This document shows, one piece after another, positions 47,701 to 60,582 of a DNA stretch of 64,000 nt. Position numbers and translations under genes: made by a program. Source of the DNA: Rhizophagus clarus. Taxonomy: Eukaryota; Glomeromycota; Glomeromycetes; Glomerales; Glomeraceae. Position 1 is the first letter of the stretch. Each line of letters starts with the position of its first letter. The DNA lies in the NCBI GenBank assembly GCA_015698045.1, contig BLAL01000013.1:992001-1056000 (forward strand), in the 5' to 3' direction. The notes beneath the pieces were generated by a model that saw only the letters and a list, made by a program, of their open reading frames with translations, ran no database searches and was not told the DNA's origin.

Positions 47701-50700
47701 AAATATTCTTTGATACTGCGCAACGATTAGAAAAAAATTTTAAATCGAATTCGATTAATCCATTTAAAACATTAAACACGAATGAAGATTTTCTTATTGC
47801 AGTTAATGAGCCAAAAGGTTTGCTTGCTATATATAACACAAAGGAAGCTAAGGTATTTGTTGAAAATTCTCGTTTCATTAATTTTTTAAATTCCATTTAA
47901 ACCATTTTTTTTGTTTTTTTTGTTTTAAAAAAACAGCTTAATGTATTTTCTTTTGATGATAATCGAAAAATGTTATATACACGTAATGCGAATATTCAAT
48001 TATCGCAATGGTATAATAATAATATGCCAAACATTAAATATTTTCTATTCATCAAAGATACTGAGGATTTATGCTTTGTTGAGAATAGTGGACGAGCACG
48101 TATTTTCAATCTCGTAAATCTACAATTCCGACCAGCAGCTTGTAATTTTCCGCATAATTTAGTAAATGTCTTAAGTTCTCCGGATGGCTCCTGTATTATG
48201 GCATTTGCGAAAGAAGTGCCAGAAAATAGGGAAATCAATCGTGTTTACGTCTATTTTTTCAAAAGTTTTGGAGGTTCTCCTAGTAAAGGTTTGTAAACTA
48301 AATTTTACTCTAATAAAAAGTATTATATTTAATAACATTTTTTTTTATTTTCAGAAATTGATTTACCATCAAATTTTAAATCCTTGGAATTTCTTCAAAT
48401 TTCCTATATCGATCGACAGACCCATTTGGTCTCACTCGATTTACAGAACGGATGTTTTAATTCTTTATTAGTAAAAATTACAATTGAAAAAACCCAATTT
48501 CTTTTCCAAAAAAGCAAGCAAAAACAACCACTTGCGCTTCAGAGAACAAAATCAAATGATCTTATCAATGCGTATAAATTGATGTTTGAAAAATATTCTA
48601 TTGATAACTGTATCGATCCTAAGCAAAATTGTCCTCTCAGTTTAAAAATAGTTCTCGATATTAATAATGATGATCATGAAGAATGCGACGAGAAATTTGA
48701 AAAATATATCAAAGAAATGTTCGAGAATTTGGAGAATTTTACAAAAAAACCTGCATCAATACTAAAAAAGTTTTCTACATCAACCACTACTTTCCAAAAA
48801 CTTGATATTGGAAATTCGAATTTTCAGAAGAAATTTTCATCAGAATATCAATTAGGAAAATGGATTATTCAACTTTGTTGTCTAATTCCTATACAAATTG
48901 CTGTAACGAGAAAGAATATGTTTCTACCACTTAAAGATGGATTATCTACGAATGAAGATTATCTTATTGATCTTGAAGATGGCCATCATGTAGACATTAT
49001 AGCAAAAAATATTTCATTTGGATGGTATGAAGGAATTTTTAAGCATTTTAGTTATAAAAAAGTAAAAGTTGTTTCAAGTATGGGTGAACAATCATGTGGG
49101 AAATCATTTATGTTAAACCATCTCATCGGAACTACGTTTGATGAGTCAGCAATGGTATGTGGTATATCTTTTTAAATCTTTTATTGTTTGTATAAAAATT
49201 ATCTGACTTTGTTTTTATTAGCGTTGTACCGAGGGCGTATGGATGTCATTAGGTAATCTTAACAATTTCTTCACTGAATTAATAATAAATCTTACTAACT
49301 TTTTTATTTTATAGTAAATACACAAGAATATATCTATGTTGCGCTTGACTTTGAAGGATTAAGATCTCTTGAAAGAACTCCACAAGAAGGTATTTTAGTT
49401 TATCTTCTTATTTATCTATATATGTAATTAATAAACTATGTTCTATTCTTAGATATGTTTTTAACTCTCTTTAATACGGTCGTCTCAAATCTTATTCTTT
49501 TTAAAGTAGTTTTTTTTCTTTGTATTATACTGCTATTGCCTCTTGCTTAAAATGTTTTACTGATATATATAATTAATTCCAAAAGAATCAATTTGCCATA
49601 AATAGAGATGTATCAACAATGTTTCAGAAATTTCAAGATGGTGCGAAGTTATTTGAATCGGATCCGAAAATGTTTCAAGTAAATCATGAAGATAAATTCT
49701 CATTTCATAATACGAAGAAACATTGGCTACACTAATTGTTGTTTGATTTTTTAGGCAAGACTTTGTATTATCATTAAAGATGTGCCCAGAGGAGATAAAG
49801 ATGGTATTAAGAAAGAATTCCAATTAAAACTTTCTCAATTAGTTAAAGAGGTAATCAAAAAAATATTTTAATTGTTCAATTATTTAAAAAAAACTAATTT
49901 AATGAATGTTATAGGAAGGTGAAGATAATTTTATTTCAAGAATGTATAGGGGTGGATTGAATATTATACCTTGGCCTGTATTTAATGACATTGCATGGTT
50001 TAAACAATTGTCACAAATTAAAAAAAGGCTGGATGAACAAGAAACAAAATATGAAAATGCTAGAGCTTTCTTGCATAACACAAAAGTAATCATGGCTAAG
50101 TTGATGGTTTGGAAACATTATATATAATTGATGCCAATGATGAAAACTCTGTTTCTTAACTAATTTATATTCTAAAACTTAGATATGTGATTGGGGTTCA
50201 TTGAGCGAAGACCTCATACAGATCCGCGTTGCAATGTTAAAAAGATTACTTCCGTTCACTATATCTTATGGTATAGAACGAAACGATCCATTCATTGAAC
50301 ATCTTGTGGTGAATAAAATTTGATTTTAATACGTATGCGTATAATTCTTAATGAATTTTAATCTATCAAATTTATTTGTTCGAATAATAGAATCATGATT
50401 CTGGAGAACTAATTTATGACCCAATAATAAATTTATGTGATGTCCTAAAAGACTTCAAAAATTCTACCGAAATATTTTCCGATTCTGGTATCCTGTTATA
50501 TGATGAACGCACATCTTTTGAACGACTTTCTGAAGATTTGAGACGTTATTTCGAAAACACTGTACAACCACGAAGAGAATCACATGATGATAATGAATGG
50601 TTTTCTAATCTTAGTAAATTCTTTGAGTACGTTATTAAACGGCGAAAATCACGCGTTCAATATTGGTATGAGCAAAATACCGCTAAATTTCCACAAGACA

Positions 50701-53603
50701 ATAGTGATATTGCTAGTGGAAAGTATGTAATGAAGCAAGAAATAAGCAAACTCGCACTTCTATGGACCTTATGTGGATTAAGATGTCATCAATGTGGTTT
50801 GAAATGCGTCAAAAACCGTGATCACAAGGAAAATCATGAATGTTTAACAGATCATAAGTGTTATTTTCCTTGTCATTTTACTAAGGCCCACAACGACGAT
50901 TATATCCCAGAATGTAGTCACAAAGCTGGACATGAAGGAAAACATGTTTGTGATGAAATAAATCATTCATGTGGTAAACCATGTAATCTTATTGATAAGC
51001 GTAATTGCCAGAAAGTTTGTTTTAAGGAAATCGGACATGATGACGGTGAACATTTATGTCAATCACGTAATCATTATTGTGGAGAAGATTGTTCATTATC
51101 AACACATACACATACCACAAAAGGAGATTATCATTGTCCAAATAAATGTATTAAACCATACGAAGAAGAGCATCATTTGCATCGTTGTGAAAATACAACT
51201 TGTCCAATTCAATGTCCAATTCCGGATTGTAAGGAAAAATGTCAAAGTAATGATCATTTTCATGCCTTCTCCGACTTACAAGTTAATCATTTTTGTGGGT
51301 ATGTATCATTCTCGCTTCTTTTTATTCTTAATGAATGTTATTAACCAACAAAATTATTTTTTGATTAAAGGAATGAGCATCAATGTCGTGAATTATGTGA
51401 AGATGATGGTATATGTCAAGTAGATACTAAACCTAAAGAGAAAAAAGAAACTTATAAAGGTTTAATCAATGAAACTTCTATTACATTTACAAAGGTAGCG
51501 TATGAAATTATTAGAGTACAACTGTTGTAATTAATGTAGTCCATAATGTATTAATTCTTGATAATATAATTATTCATAATAGTATATTCAATTAAGCAAA
51601 AGATTAGAATGCAATAAAAAGATTCCTCCAAATGAATTTGAGCATACCGGAAAACATACGCATAATGAAAATGGATTTCATTATTGTGATTCGAAGTGTC
51701 AGTTCTGTGAATATTATGTATGTATCAGCAAAATTATTATTGTATAATTGTCTTTGGTAATAATTATAATACTAATTACTTAAAATTAGTGTACGTCACC
51801 TTATGGACACGCACAAGATCACGATACAAAACATGGAAATATGACACAAACTGAATTCACAGGAGAAGATAATGAATTTGAATATGCAGGGTATGATACG
51901 GTATATTAATCATTAAATAAATTAATTATTTTGTTTTAAATAAATATCTAATTGTTAGGTACAAATTAAGAGCTGGTGATCAAGGAATATTTGTTCTTTG
52001 TAATTTAGTAAGTATTACATAATTCAAATTTAAAATTTCCTATTAATTTAATTTCCTCTTTCTTTATATTAGTTTTGTAAAGATTTGGGTAGACATCGTC
52101 ATATTGATTATTGTCATAATGAAGAAAATTGCAAATTTGAAAATCAGAATATCCAACATATCCATGGTAATTTATAGACCTTTTTTTCCTAAATGAAAAT
52201 ATTTACTCATTATTATTATTACTTTTTTAGAAAAAGTTTCACCTAATCCTGATAAGCCAAAAGATTTTGTTTCTCATAAACTTTATTGGGAACGAACAGG
52301 GTTTAAAGGTACAACATATATAAATTAGTTCCTATATGGTCTTTTAATACGCTTATTAAATTATTTTAATTGTTATGTTTTCTTAACGTTAATATATATA
52401 CAGATCCTTATACTGCTCAAGACCAACAAGAATTTACAAAATGTGATCATGAATGTCCCGATGAAAAGCATCATAAACCTGAACTTACTAAATCATTTTG
52501 TGAATTACAACTTTTTCATGCTCCGCTCGACCTAAGATCAAAACCTCCAAAAAATTGTGGATATGTATCTTTAGATGGACATCAATTTAATTGTGAAAAT
52601 CCAAGTACCGCTTTTCACATTATTTTTGTCATAGATCGTTCAAAATCCATGAAAAATAACGATAAGAAACCGATTTCAGACCACCCAATTTATAATGACT
52701 TAAAAAAAAAGCATAATAATAGGATTGGTGCAGTTTACCAGGCGGTAATATTAAATAATATTTAATTAACTCATTTTAGCTTTTATTAAATAAAATTATT
52801 ATCAATGTAGGTGTACTATTTTATGGAATCACGTATAAATTCTGCTAAGGTAAAGCCAAATCAAGTATCATTTGCTATGCGTGATACTGTTTCATTAATT
52901 TTGTTTCACAAAGAGGTTCGTATTAATATTTAAATTTGAACTCATCTTTATTTAAAATCATACTAATTATTATACTGAAATAATTATAGGTTATTATTCC
53001 ATTTAAAAATCGAGACTTAACTGATACGAAAGATTTGTTGCATATAATGCTCAAGCATAATGTAAGTAAAGGAACGGACTTTCGCCTTGCAATTCAGGAA
53101 GCTGGATCTTTGATTGATGATTACTTTGAACCTAAAAAGTATGTCCAAATAAATAAGACAAAATATAATTATGCGATATAACTTTATTTATTACATAATT
53201 TTCTTTTAGAGAAAATATCATTATATTCTTATCCGACGGAAGATGTGATACTCCATCAAATGAACTTCGCGATATTTGTGAACGAATCAAAGAAAGAGGG
53301 TATTTAGTTTTTTTTGTTAAATAAAATTTTGTTTAGTAATCTATCTTTTTTAGTTAAATTCTTTGAAATTCCAGCTCCCCATTATACCTTTATACGGTAT
53401 TATTTGGCAATGATTCTGATGGTAGCTCTTTAAAAGAAATGGCAGAGATTGCACAATCTTATCATCCTGCAAAAGTTTTACCTGACGCGCTACAATGCCG
53501 ATACAAACATGCTATCGATGAAGTTAATTTAATAGGTCATTTTAATGAAGTAGCAACAAGTTTAAGAAAACACATTCCAGCTTTATTAAATAAGGCGCAA
53601 TAA
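44741..53603 (+). CDS. VLIG-type very large GTPase with Cys/His-rich region and VWA domain, copy B (intact)
   Basis: My 33-exon model (44741-44774, 44877-45023, 45106-45298, 45374-45550, 45629-45809, 45891-45963, 46044-46380, 46460-46539, 46616-47162, 47240-47271, 47342-47546, 47624-47852, 47937-48288, 48355-49154, 49222-49252, 49315-49389, 49453-49505, 49586-49678, 49755-49850, 49915-50106, 50183-50308, 50391-51298, 51371-51494, 51583-51717, 51790-51890, 51959-52007, 52073-52166, 52231-52308, 52404-52744, 52811-52915, 52990-53138, 53210-53299, 53375-53603) stays in frame for 2,151 residues. Domains: acidic stretch ~215-230; coiled-coil/Lys-rich part to ~600; beta-propeller-like region (~620-870); G domain with GEQSCGKS (1106-1113), RCTEGVWMS, DFEG (1151-1154) and KD (1221-1222); Cys/His-rich CxxC region ~1479-1820; VWA with DRSKSM (D1925, S1927, S1929), T2025 and D2055 completing a MIDAS. 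The G domain matches the VLIG type of large dynamin-related GTPase. Cellular role is unknown. Confidence 0.87.
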
Positions 53604-55557
53604 GTATATGATGTAAACAATTGATGTTTATTTACTTATTTTCACGAGATTCTTAATTCCTGAAATTTTATACGCAAATGCGCAATATTTATAAATTATC
53701 TAAGACCTGTTTATTGAACTTAAAATCGATTTAGCGTTAGTATGGCGTATAACATCTAAACTTATTAAATAAAATTATAATATTTAAAAAGTTAACTACT
53801 TGTTAAAATTGAAAATGTAATCCAATAAAATTGTACTTGGCGTTCTTCTCTTTCAAATCACAGTCTAGCCTTGTTTTATTTATCGATAATTGCCTGTGTA
53901 GGGATTGATCAATTTTAGAATCGACTAATTGTTTCACAAAATTTTGTTCTAAATTCGATTTTCGATTACGTGTCCGCAGTTATGATATTGATTTAACTTC
54001 TCTATACTTAATAAAACCTTTAAATGTACAGTCATGCAATTTTTTGTTATTGTTATTTTTATAAAAAAGGTTTATTTAGATCTAACCTTAACCGAAATAA
54101 TTTTCCTTATATTATTTGATTTCACAGGTGCTTTCTTATAAGTTTACCTATTTCCTGATTGGTCAACCCAAAAATCAAAACATACGTAATATGTCCTGAC
54201 CTAGTCAACTACGAAAGACCTATTCCTGTAAAATCCCTATCGTAGATAACTCGACCGTATTACGGTCAAAATTGAAAGACCAGTCACCCAACAATCATAC
54301 CCAATTTTATAAATCGAACGTAAGAATAACGAAGTCAACATTTTAATATAAAAATAAATCATTATATTAATTAAGAAATTAAAAAAAAAGTAAATATAAC
54401 AAATTTTAAATAAACAATGGGTGATATATTTTTAAAAAACGTATTTATGATAGAACGTCGGCCAATTGTTCGTGACTAAAATTTATAAATCAAACAATAT
54501 TGTGTTGATAATTGACAATATTAAATTTGACAATTTAGACGCAATAATTAAATAAAATTTCAATTATCAATATTTCAGCTAGACAATTATAATTTACGGC
54601 TAACTATATTATAATTAACTTACTTTAAAATGATTAATTGAAGCTAAATATCACAGAAGGAACCGTATTATAGGGAATTTCAAATTCATTATTTCGTAAT
54701 AAAATAAACAGAATAAATTATTATTTTTATATATATATTGAATTATCATTTTAATGAATTAGATTTTGAAACTTCGTTAACAAATAAAAGAATTATAATC
54801 GAGATTACATTTATAGATATTTTATTTTTAAAAGTTATCGTGATTTTAAACTATTATATTTATATTACGTAATAGTAGTACAACTTAATTTATTTATAAA
54901 TTAAATAGAATTTTTTGTGAAAATGATAGCATTTAATAATATTGTATAACTACCTTCAAGTCTACTTCGTTTCCTAAAATTCCACAGTCGATAAGAAGTG
55001 ATACGAATGACTTATATGATTGAAATATTAAATTATGGGCTACTCATTAAACGATATTACACAACATTACATATATTGTTGTTTTGTAATACAACTATTT
55101 TTTACTGTGATACTTGGAATTTTACACACGAATAAATTACAAGCGAACATTAAAAGATGTTGTTTGCGATAATTTATAATAACACCATTATTTGCATGCG
55201 CAATTAATAATAGTCTTGTTGAAGCAAACTCTAGCGTTTCAGTTTATAGTAGTTAAAATTACATACAGGAATCTTGTGTTATAAAAAATTATTAAGCTCA
55301 CACATCAAAGAGTTTACCTCGATCGAATCGCATTATATTAAGTAAATTATATAAAATAAAACTAATTAAAGTTGAATAGTAATAAAGTAAATAAGTGAAA
55401 ATACTTATTAAACTCAAAATTATTCTTTATTTTATCGATATTATTATAGATATTTTTTACGAATATTATTACTTGAACAATAATAATATAAATAGCATAT
55501 TATGCTAAAAATATGATACTTATATTTTAATAACCTTTACATTATTAAAATATGTAA
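53604..55557. other. Intergenic DNA
   Basis: The first ~250 bases match the 3' flank of GTPase copy A. From about 54950 the sequence resembles the upstream region of the second kinase copy (from about 59845), so this is the left part of the kinase duplication unit. No gene is visible. Confidence 0.5.
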
Positions 55558-55631
55558 ATCAGTACCACCAAACTCGCGTAGCACACGATGTGCATTATGT
55601 TACACGACTAACTTGATAAATTAAAGTTATG
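55558..55631 (+). promoter_or_regulatory. Conserved upstream block of kinase-like gene A
   Basis: AATCAGTACCACCAAACTCG and the following ~55 bases are strongly similar to 60435-60513 upstream of kinase copy B. The block ends 86 bp before the start codon. It is better conserved than the neighbouring intergenic DNA, so it is a candidate promoter. Confidence 0.4.
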
Positions 55632-55717
55632 ACGTTATGACACCTACTTCCTACTTCGTTCTGAATACTTCAAAATTTAACTTTTTTTTAAAAAAAAAAT
55701 TTTTAAGCCTTTATAAC

Positions 55718-57998
55718 ATGTCTAATATTCGGGATGATTTAGTTAATGCTGCAATTGACAGAGCATGTGTGTTAGTGGATTATAATGTTTATGATGATAT
55801 ACATAAACGATATGAATTTGAAAAACAAACAGTTCTTGCTGATAAATCAATTACAGAGAATGAAAAATCTGAAGCAATAAAAGAATTAACCAAAATGTAT
55901 GATGAAGAAAGAATCCTTCATAATGAAGGAATAAAAAGAATTTGTGAAAATTGTAACAAAGAATGTTTAGCTATATTATTTTGTGAACATTGTGTTCGAA
56001 ATTATTTAAAAGCAAATTTTTTAAATTGGACATCCGGCAATGATGATATTGATGATTTAATCCAAGAATGTCAAATGAAAATAATGGGCCCACATGCAAT
56101 ACCGGAATGGATTTCATATAATAATTTAGAAAATATTGAATATCTAACAAAAGGTGAATGTTCTGAAATTTATACAGCAATTTGGATTGATGGACATTTT
56201 ATTGAATGGGATTCTAATGAAAAACAATTGAAAAGATTTGGAAAACATTTAGTAGTACTTAAAAAATTAAAAAATGTTGAAAATGCAAGTAAAAGCTGGT
56301 TTAAAGAGGTTAGTAAATCTAATATTATAAAAAATTATCAATTTAACTTTTTACTTGAAATTTTAATGTGTTTTTTGTAGGCTAAATCACATTTAATTAT
56401 AAGCAATAAATATCCAGAAATTGTACAATGTTTTGGTTTAACACAAGATCCATCAAATGGAAGTTATATGCTTGTGATGAATAAATTGGATATAAATTTA
56501 AGAAATTATTTACAACAAAATAATAATCAACTTACATGGAAGAAAAGAATTCAGATTGCTACTCATATAATTTATGCACTTGAGAAAATTCATTCTGAGA
56601 ATGCAATTCATAAAAATTTACATTCTGGTAATATATTATTTAGATCTAGATTTTCCATTAGTGATCTTGGATTTTGTGGACCTGCGGATAAACCATTAAA
56701 AACTATATATGGAAATCTTCCTTATATAGCACCTGAGGTTATTGTTGGAAATGAACAGACTTTTAAATCTGATATTTATAGTATTGCGATGCTTATGTGG
56801 GAAATTTCATCTGGACATTCACCATTTTCTAATTATGAGCATAATTATAATCTTGCTATGAGCATTGTTAATGGTATAAGACCGAAAATTGTACCAGGAA
56901 CTCCTTTTAAATATAAAAATTTAATAAAACAATGTTGGGATGCTGATCCATCAAAAAGGCCTAATGCTAATACACTTTTAAATGAAATTTATAAGCTCAA
57001 TTTATATTATCAAAATAAATCTGATGATTTATTGATTCAATCAGAAGAGAATAATAATTTAGAAATAAATAATGCAAGCAACCTAAAAGATTATACTAGT
57101 ACTACAAGTCAAATTTATCAATTTGAAAATCTTCCTGAACCAAGAAATGCGACCAAAGGTATTAAATTATAGATCTTTTATTAAATATTTAAGAAATACT
57201 AATTTCAAGCTGTATATAATTAATAATATTTTATTTTCTTTAATTAAAATTAATAGAAGAATTAGAAGGTTATTATTTTTTAAATTTATTTACATAATGA
57301 CTTATTATTGAATAATTAATTACTTTATAATAATTTTTATAGCATTTTATAACAAATCATTTGATTTTAATATTCCTGACAATGGTAAGTATAGTATTTA
57401 GTATTAATGAATTTATATCTAACGTTATAAATTCATTTATTTATTTTAATCTTTTTAGTTGATGATTTTGGTAAATCAAGTAATCAGAAGAATAGATCAA
57501 GAATAAGTGGCATATTTAGAGGTAATCTTATTAAAATACATATTTTTGTTTGCAAAATAAACGGATATATAAATATTAATTTATATTAAATTATTTAGTT
57601 GGTAGTAAAAAGTTATTTAAAGTATTTAAAAACAATTCAAAGAATGGTAAGTAAATCAATCATGATAGTAATTATTGCGTTACTTTAATTGTTTAATATT
57701 GAATATTTAAATTATTTCAGGTAATCAAAATGATTATAAAAAAGAAACAGAACAACAAAAAGTAGAGAATGATGAGACTAACTTTGATGGTATGAAAATT
57801 ACTATCTAACTTATAATTATAATTGATCATTAATTCTTATTTTATTTATAGATAAAGATGATATATATAATAATCCAAATCTTCATCCAGAAGAACAAAA
57901 AGAATTTGAAATTCCCGATGGTAATAATTTTCTTTTAATAAAAATGCTGAAATTTTATTTAACTCTAAACATATCTTTTTTATTATTTAGACGTTTAA
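55718..57998 (+). CDS. TKL-like protein kinase family member, predicted pseudokinase (copy A)
   Basis: Exons 55718-56308, 56381-57158, 57343-57384, 57459-57521, 57599-57646, 57721-57789, 57852-57920 and 57991-57998 give 555 residues. Residues 1-120 hold a Cys-rich module (RICENCNKECL, FCEHCVRNYL) typical of the large Rhizophagus kinase family. The kinase domain has a G-loop-like LTKGECSEIYTA, VVLKKL (K181), IHKNLHSGNIL, ISDLGFCG (D292), YIAPE and SDIYSIAMLMWEI. The HRD Asp is Asn (N276, codon AAT), so phosphotransfer is expected to be impaired although ATP and Mg binding residues remain. The Met codon at 55718 was chosen over the one at 55637 because copy B starts there. The tail is encoded by a chain of five phase-1 mini-exons rich in Asn, Lys and Glu. 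No other damage is seen. Confidence 0.82.
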
Positions 57999-59284
57999 AT
58001 ACAGAGAAATCATACAAATTAATCAACAACGATATTGATATTAATATATCGAAATTTTTTTCTTGTTATTACAATTATTTAAACACTAAGACTAGAGTAG
58101 CAAGAGATTTCTTCAAAATTCTTAGTTTGTAATTTAAATAATTATTTTCATGTTATATCTTATCAATAAATTATTATATAAACCATTAAATTACATGTAA
58201 TTATCTGATTTTAAACTAATTATTTATATAATTTTACGTAAGTTTTAAATTTTGTTAAAATATTTCAAATTCACAGCATAACTAATTTATTTTTATGTTA
58301 CAAATTGCCTTTTTTTTTATTATTAGAAGTTTTCATCTTTTTGTTTCAATAACAATGTAAAATTTTTATTCAATTATAATTAGAGTCAATGCTTCTATTA
58401 ACGGGAATTTTGTTGATACTATATCAAGTAAAAGTTTTCCATAGTAAATAAAAAATTTTCACTTATTATAACAAGATAATTCAAAAAGTCATATATTGAT
58501 AAACTTTGTTTTTAATTGCAGTAGGTAATACGAATAGTTACTAAAGAAACTATGTTCATGAATCATGACGCTGAATTGTATTCCAATATTATTATTATAT
58601 GTACTGTATATGTTTCCAGTTGAAAGAAATTCCACAATTCACTAAGAAACTTTATGCTTCTCTAAAATAACCGATTATAACGACACATGTTTATGAATAG
58701 TTAAAATCATAAAATGACATCATTATTATTAAATGACACTAAAAATCTTATAAAACGCCATTTAAGGCGTTAGCTATCGGTAAATATATTGGTAAATTTA
58801 TATTATAATGAAAATTTAAACATATAATTACATATCTTTATGATTAATATTCACTTTAACAGCCATACCCTTGTATAAATATAGTCACTTTTTTTAATAT
58901 ACTTTTAAAATAATTATAATAAACAATTATCATAGTATCTATTTTTTTTTATAATCTCTTATTGAACTCCGATGACGAATCATTTTTTTTTACCCATTCG
59001 ACTTAGACGTAAAATTATACATCAATACATTACATCTTGTGTTTTTTATATATGTTTGATAAAAGAGTAATTTATATTAACCCATCTCTCTTTTAATTAC
59101 TTACCCTTACTTTCTCCATATATCATGCGTCCTATATCTGATATGCTATTTTAGTACACGAATTCCCATCATTATGTTTTCCCTTTGTTGAACCTATTTA
59201 TCATCATTTTTTTTGTTTCGTCTTGGAATTTTAAAGCTTCTCTAAAATATCCACTGTTTCGTTGATGGAAATTGTATTTCTGTT
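57999..59284. other. Intergenic DNA
   Basis: AT-rich sequence downstream of the kinase-like gene, with no recognisable genes, RNAs or element ends. Confidence 0.45.
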
Positions 59285-59690
59285 CTACCACTTTGCTTTA
59301 GTTGCTGATTCGTATGACCAATCCAGCGATCTCGTGTTACCACTTTCCTCCATCAGTGCTTTCCAAATTTGCATACTATCCACCACTATACTTGGCGATG
59401 CGTTATCTCTCGAGTTCGCGATATTCTCTCGCTTCGTTTCTTGTGAATCGGATACGATTACACTGTATTTTTGCGAAACCGTTCAAGAGTTCGCACCACC
59501 TGACTTGGTGAGATGTTTACCCTTTCTTCATCATCATCTTTCTTCTTTTGCTCCTCTTCTTTCTTCTTTTCTTCCCTTTATTCTTCTTTTGCTTCGCTTT
59601 CTTGTACTCTTCTTTAAATTTCTTCAGTTTGTCGCCGTATCTATTTTTGGAACCATGGTGGGCAGTCTTCATCTACTACTATATTTACTA
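59285..59690 (-). pseudogene. Lysine-rich gene remnant, frameshifted, family unknown
   Basis: The minus strand carries pieces of coding-like sequence in three frames. From the right these are KTAHHGSKNRYGDKLKKFKE with a run of Lys/Arg, then DDDEERVNISPSQVVRTLER, then SPSIVVDSMQIWKALMEES and RSLDWSYESATKAKW ending at TAG (59287-59285). The pieces follow each other in the order of one protein, so two frameshifts probably separate them. The DNA is less AT-rich than its flanks. I do not recognise the family. The plus-strand open frame over the same bases is Leu/Phe-rich and is an antisense shadow. Confidence 0.4.
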
Positions 59691-60434
59691 TACTCAGACT
59701 AACGTCCTTTGTGATTGAATCAACAATTTATCTCCAAATTATTCATAAAATTCCCTTAAAATAAAATGAAGTAAATAATTTTAGGAAAATGATAATATTT
59801 AAATAATAATTAATTTCTTAAATTTCTCATTTATTTTTTTTTTGCATTGTTTAAAGGTCTTACAGTCGGTAAGAAATGGTGAGACTTTATGATTAAAAAT
59901 ATCAAATGATGGAATAAAGCAAGAATAGACTATACGATTATTTTGTTCGGTGCAAAACATTTAATACTTAACACAAAAATTATTGAAATTTTGCACACGG
60001 CTAAACTGTATTTTAACTTAAATGTGAGTGTAGTAAGTTGTTGTTTGTAACATTTATGTCATAATATTATATTTAAGTAGATAGTTAGCATATGAAACCA
60101 ATTTATTAATAATAATCTTATTAAGGTAAAAGTATTTATTTCTTAACGTTTCAGTTTACAATGTTACCTTTTCACTTTAAACCAAAAAAAAATTTACATG
60201 CAAGAAACCTTTTCCTGCAAAAAAATAATTAAACTCACATATCTGAGTTTACTTCAATCGAATGTATATCGAATTATTTATTAAATTGATATTATAACAA
60301 TTATATAATTAAATTTTATAAAAATTAATTCAAGACAAATAGAATAAAGTATGTAGAAATATTTATTAAAATTCAAAAATTAATTCCCTAATTCAATATT
60401 AAATATCGGCAAATTGTGTAGTGTTACATTATTA
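59691..60434. other. Intergenic DNA, upstream part of the second kinase duplication unit
   Basis: From about 59845 it is recognisably similar to 54950-55557. No gene is seen. Confidence 0.45.
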
Positions 60435-60513
60435 ATCAGTACCACAAACTCGTGTAGTACACTTTTTGATTGTTCATTATGTTGCACAACTAATTTTATA
60501 AGTCAGAGTTATG
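60435..60513 (+). promoter_or_regulatory. Conserved upstream block of kinase pseudogene B
   Basis: AATCAGTACCACAAACTCGT and following bases match 55558-55631. The block remains similar although the gene it serves is broken, which suggests recent decay. Confidence 0.35.
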
Positions 60514-60582
60514 GTCAGCTTACGTAATGAAAACTTTCGTTTCTAATTTTAATTTCTAAAAAAAAATTTAAGTCTTTATAAC

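Noticed and set aside
44741..53603. Bacterial origin or contamination of the GTPase-VWA gene
   Set aside because: Thirty-two in-phase GT-AG introns and a tandem paralogue show it is an established eukaryotic gene.
55637..55717. Upstream in-frame Met for the kinase-like gene
   Set aside because: Copy B has no corresponding extension, and both copies share the MSxIR start 81 bases downstream.
59262..59702. Plus-strand 146-codon ORF, Leu/Phe/Ser-rich, membrane-like
   Set aside because: It is the antisense of Lys/Glu-rich coding-like pieces on the minus strand, which follow each other in protein order.
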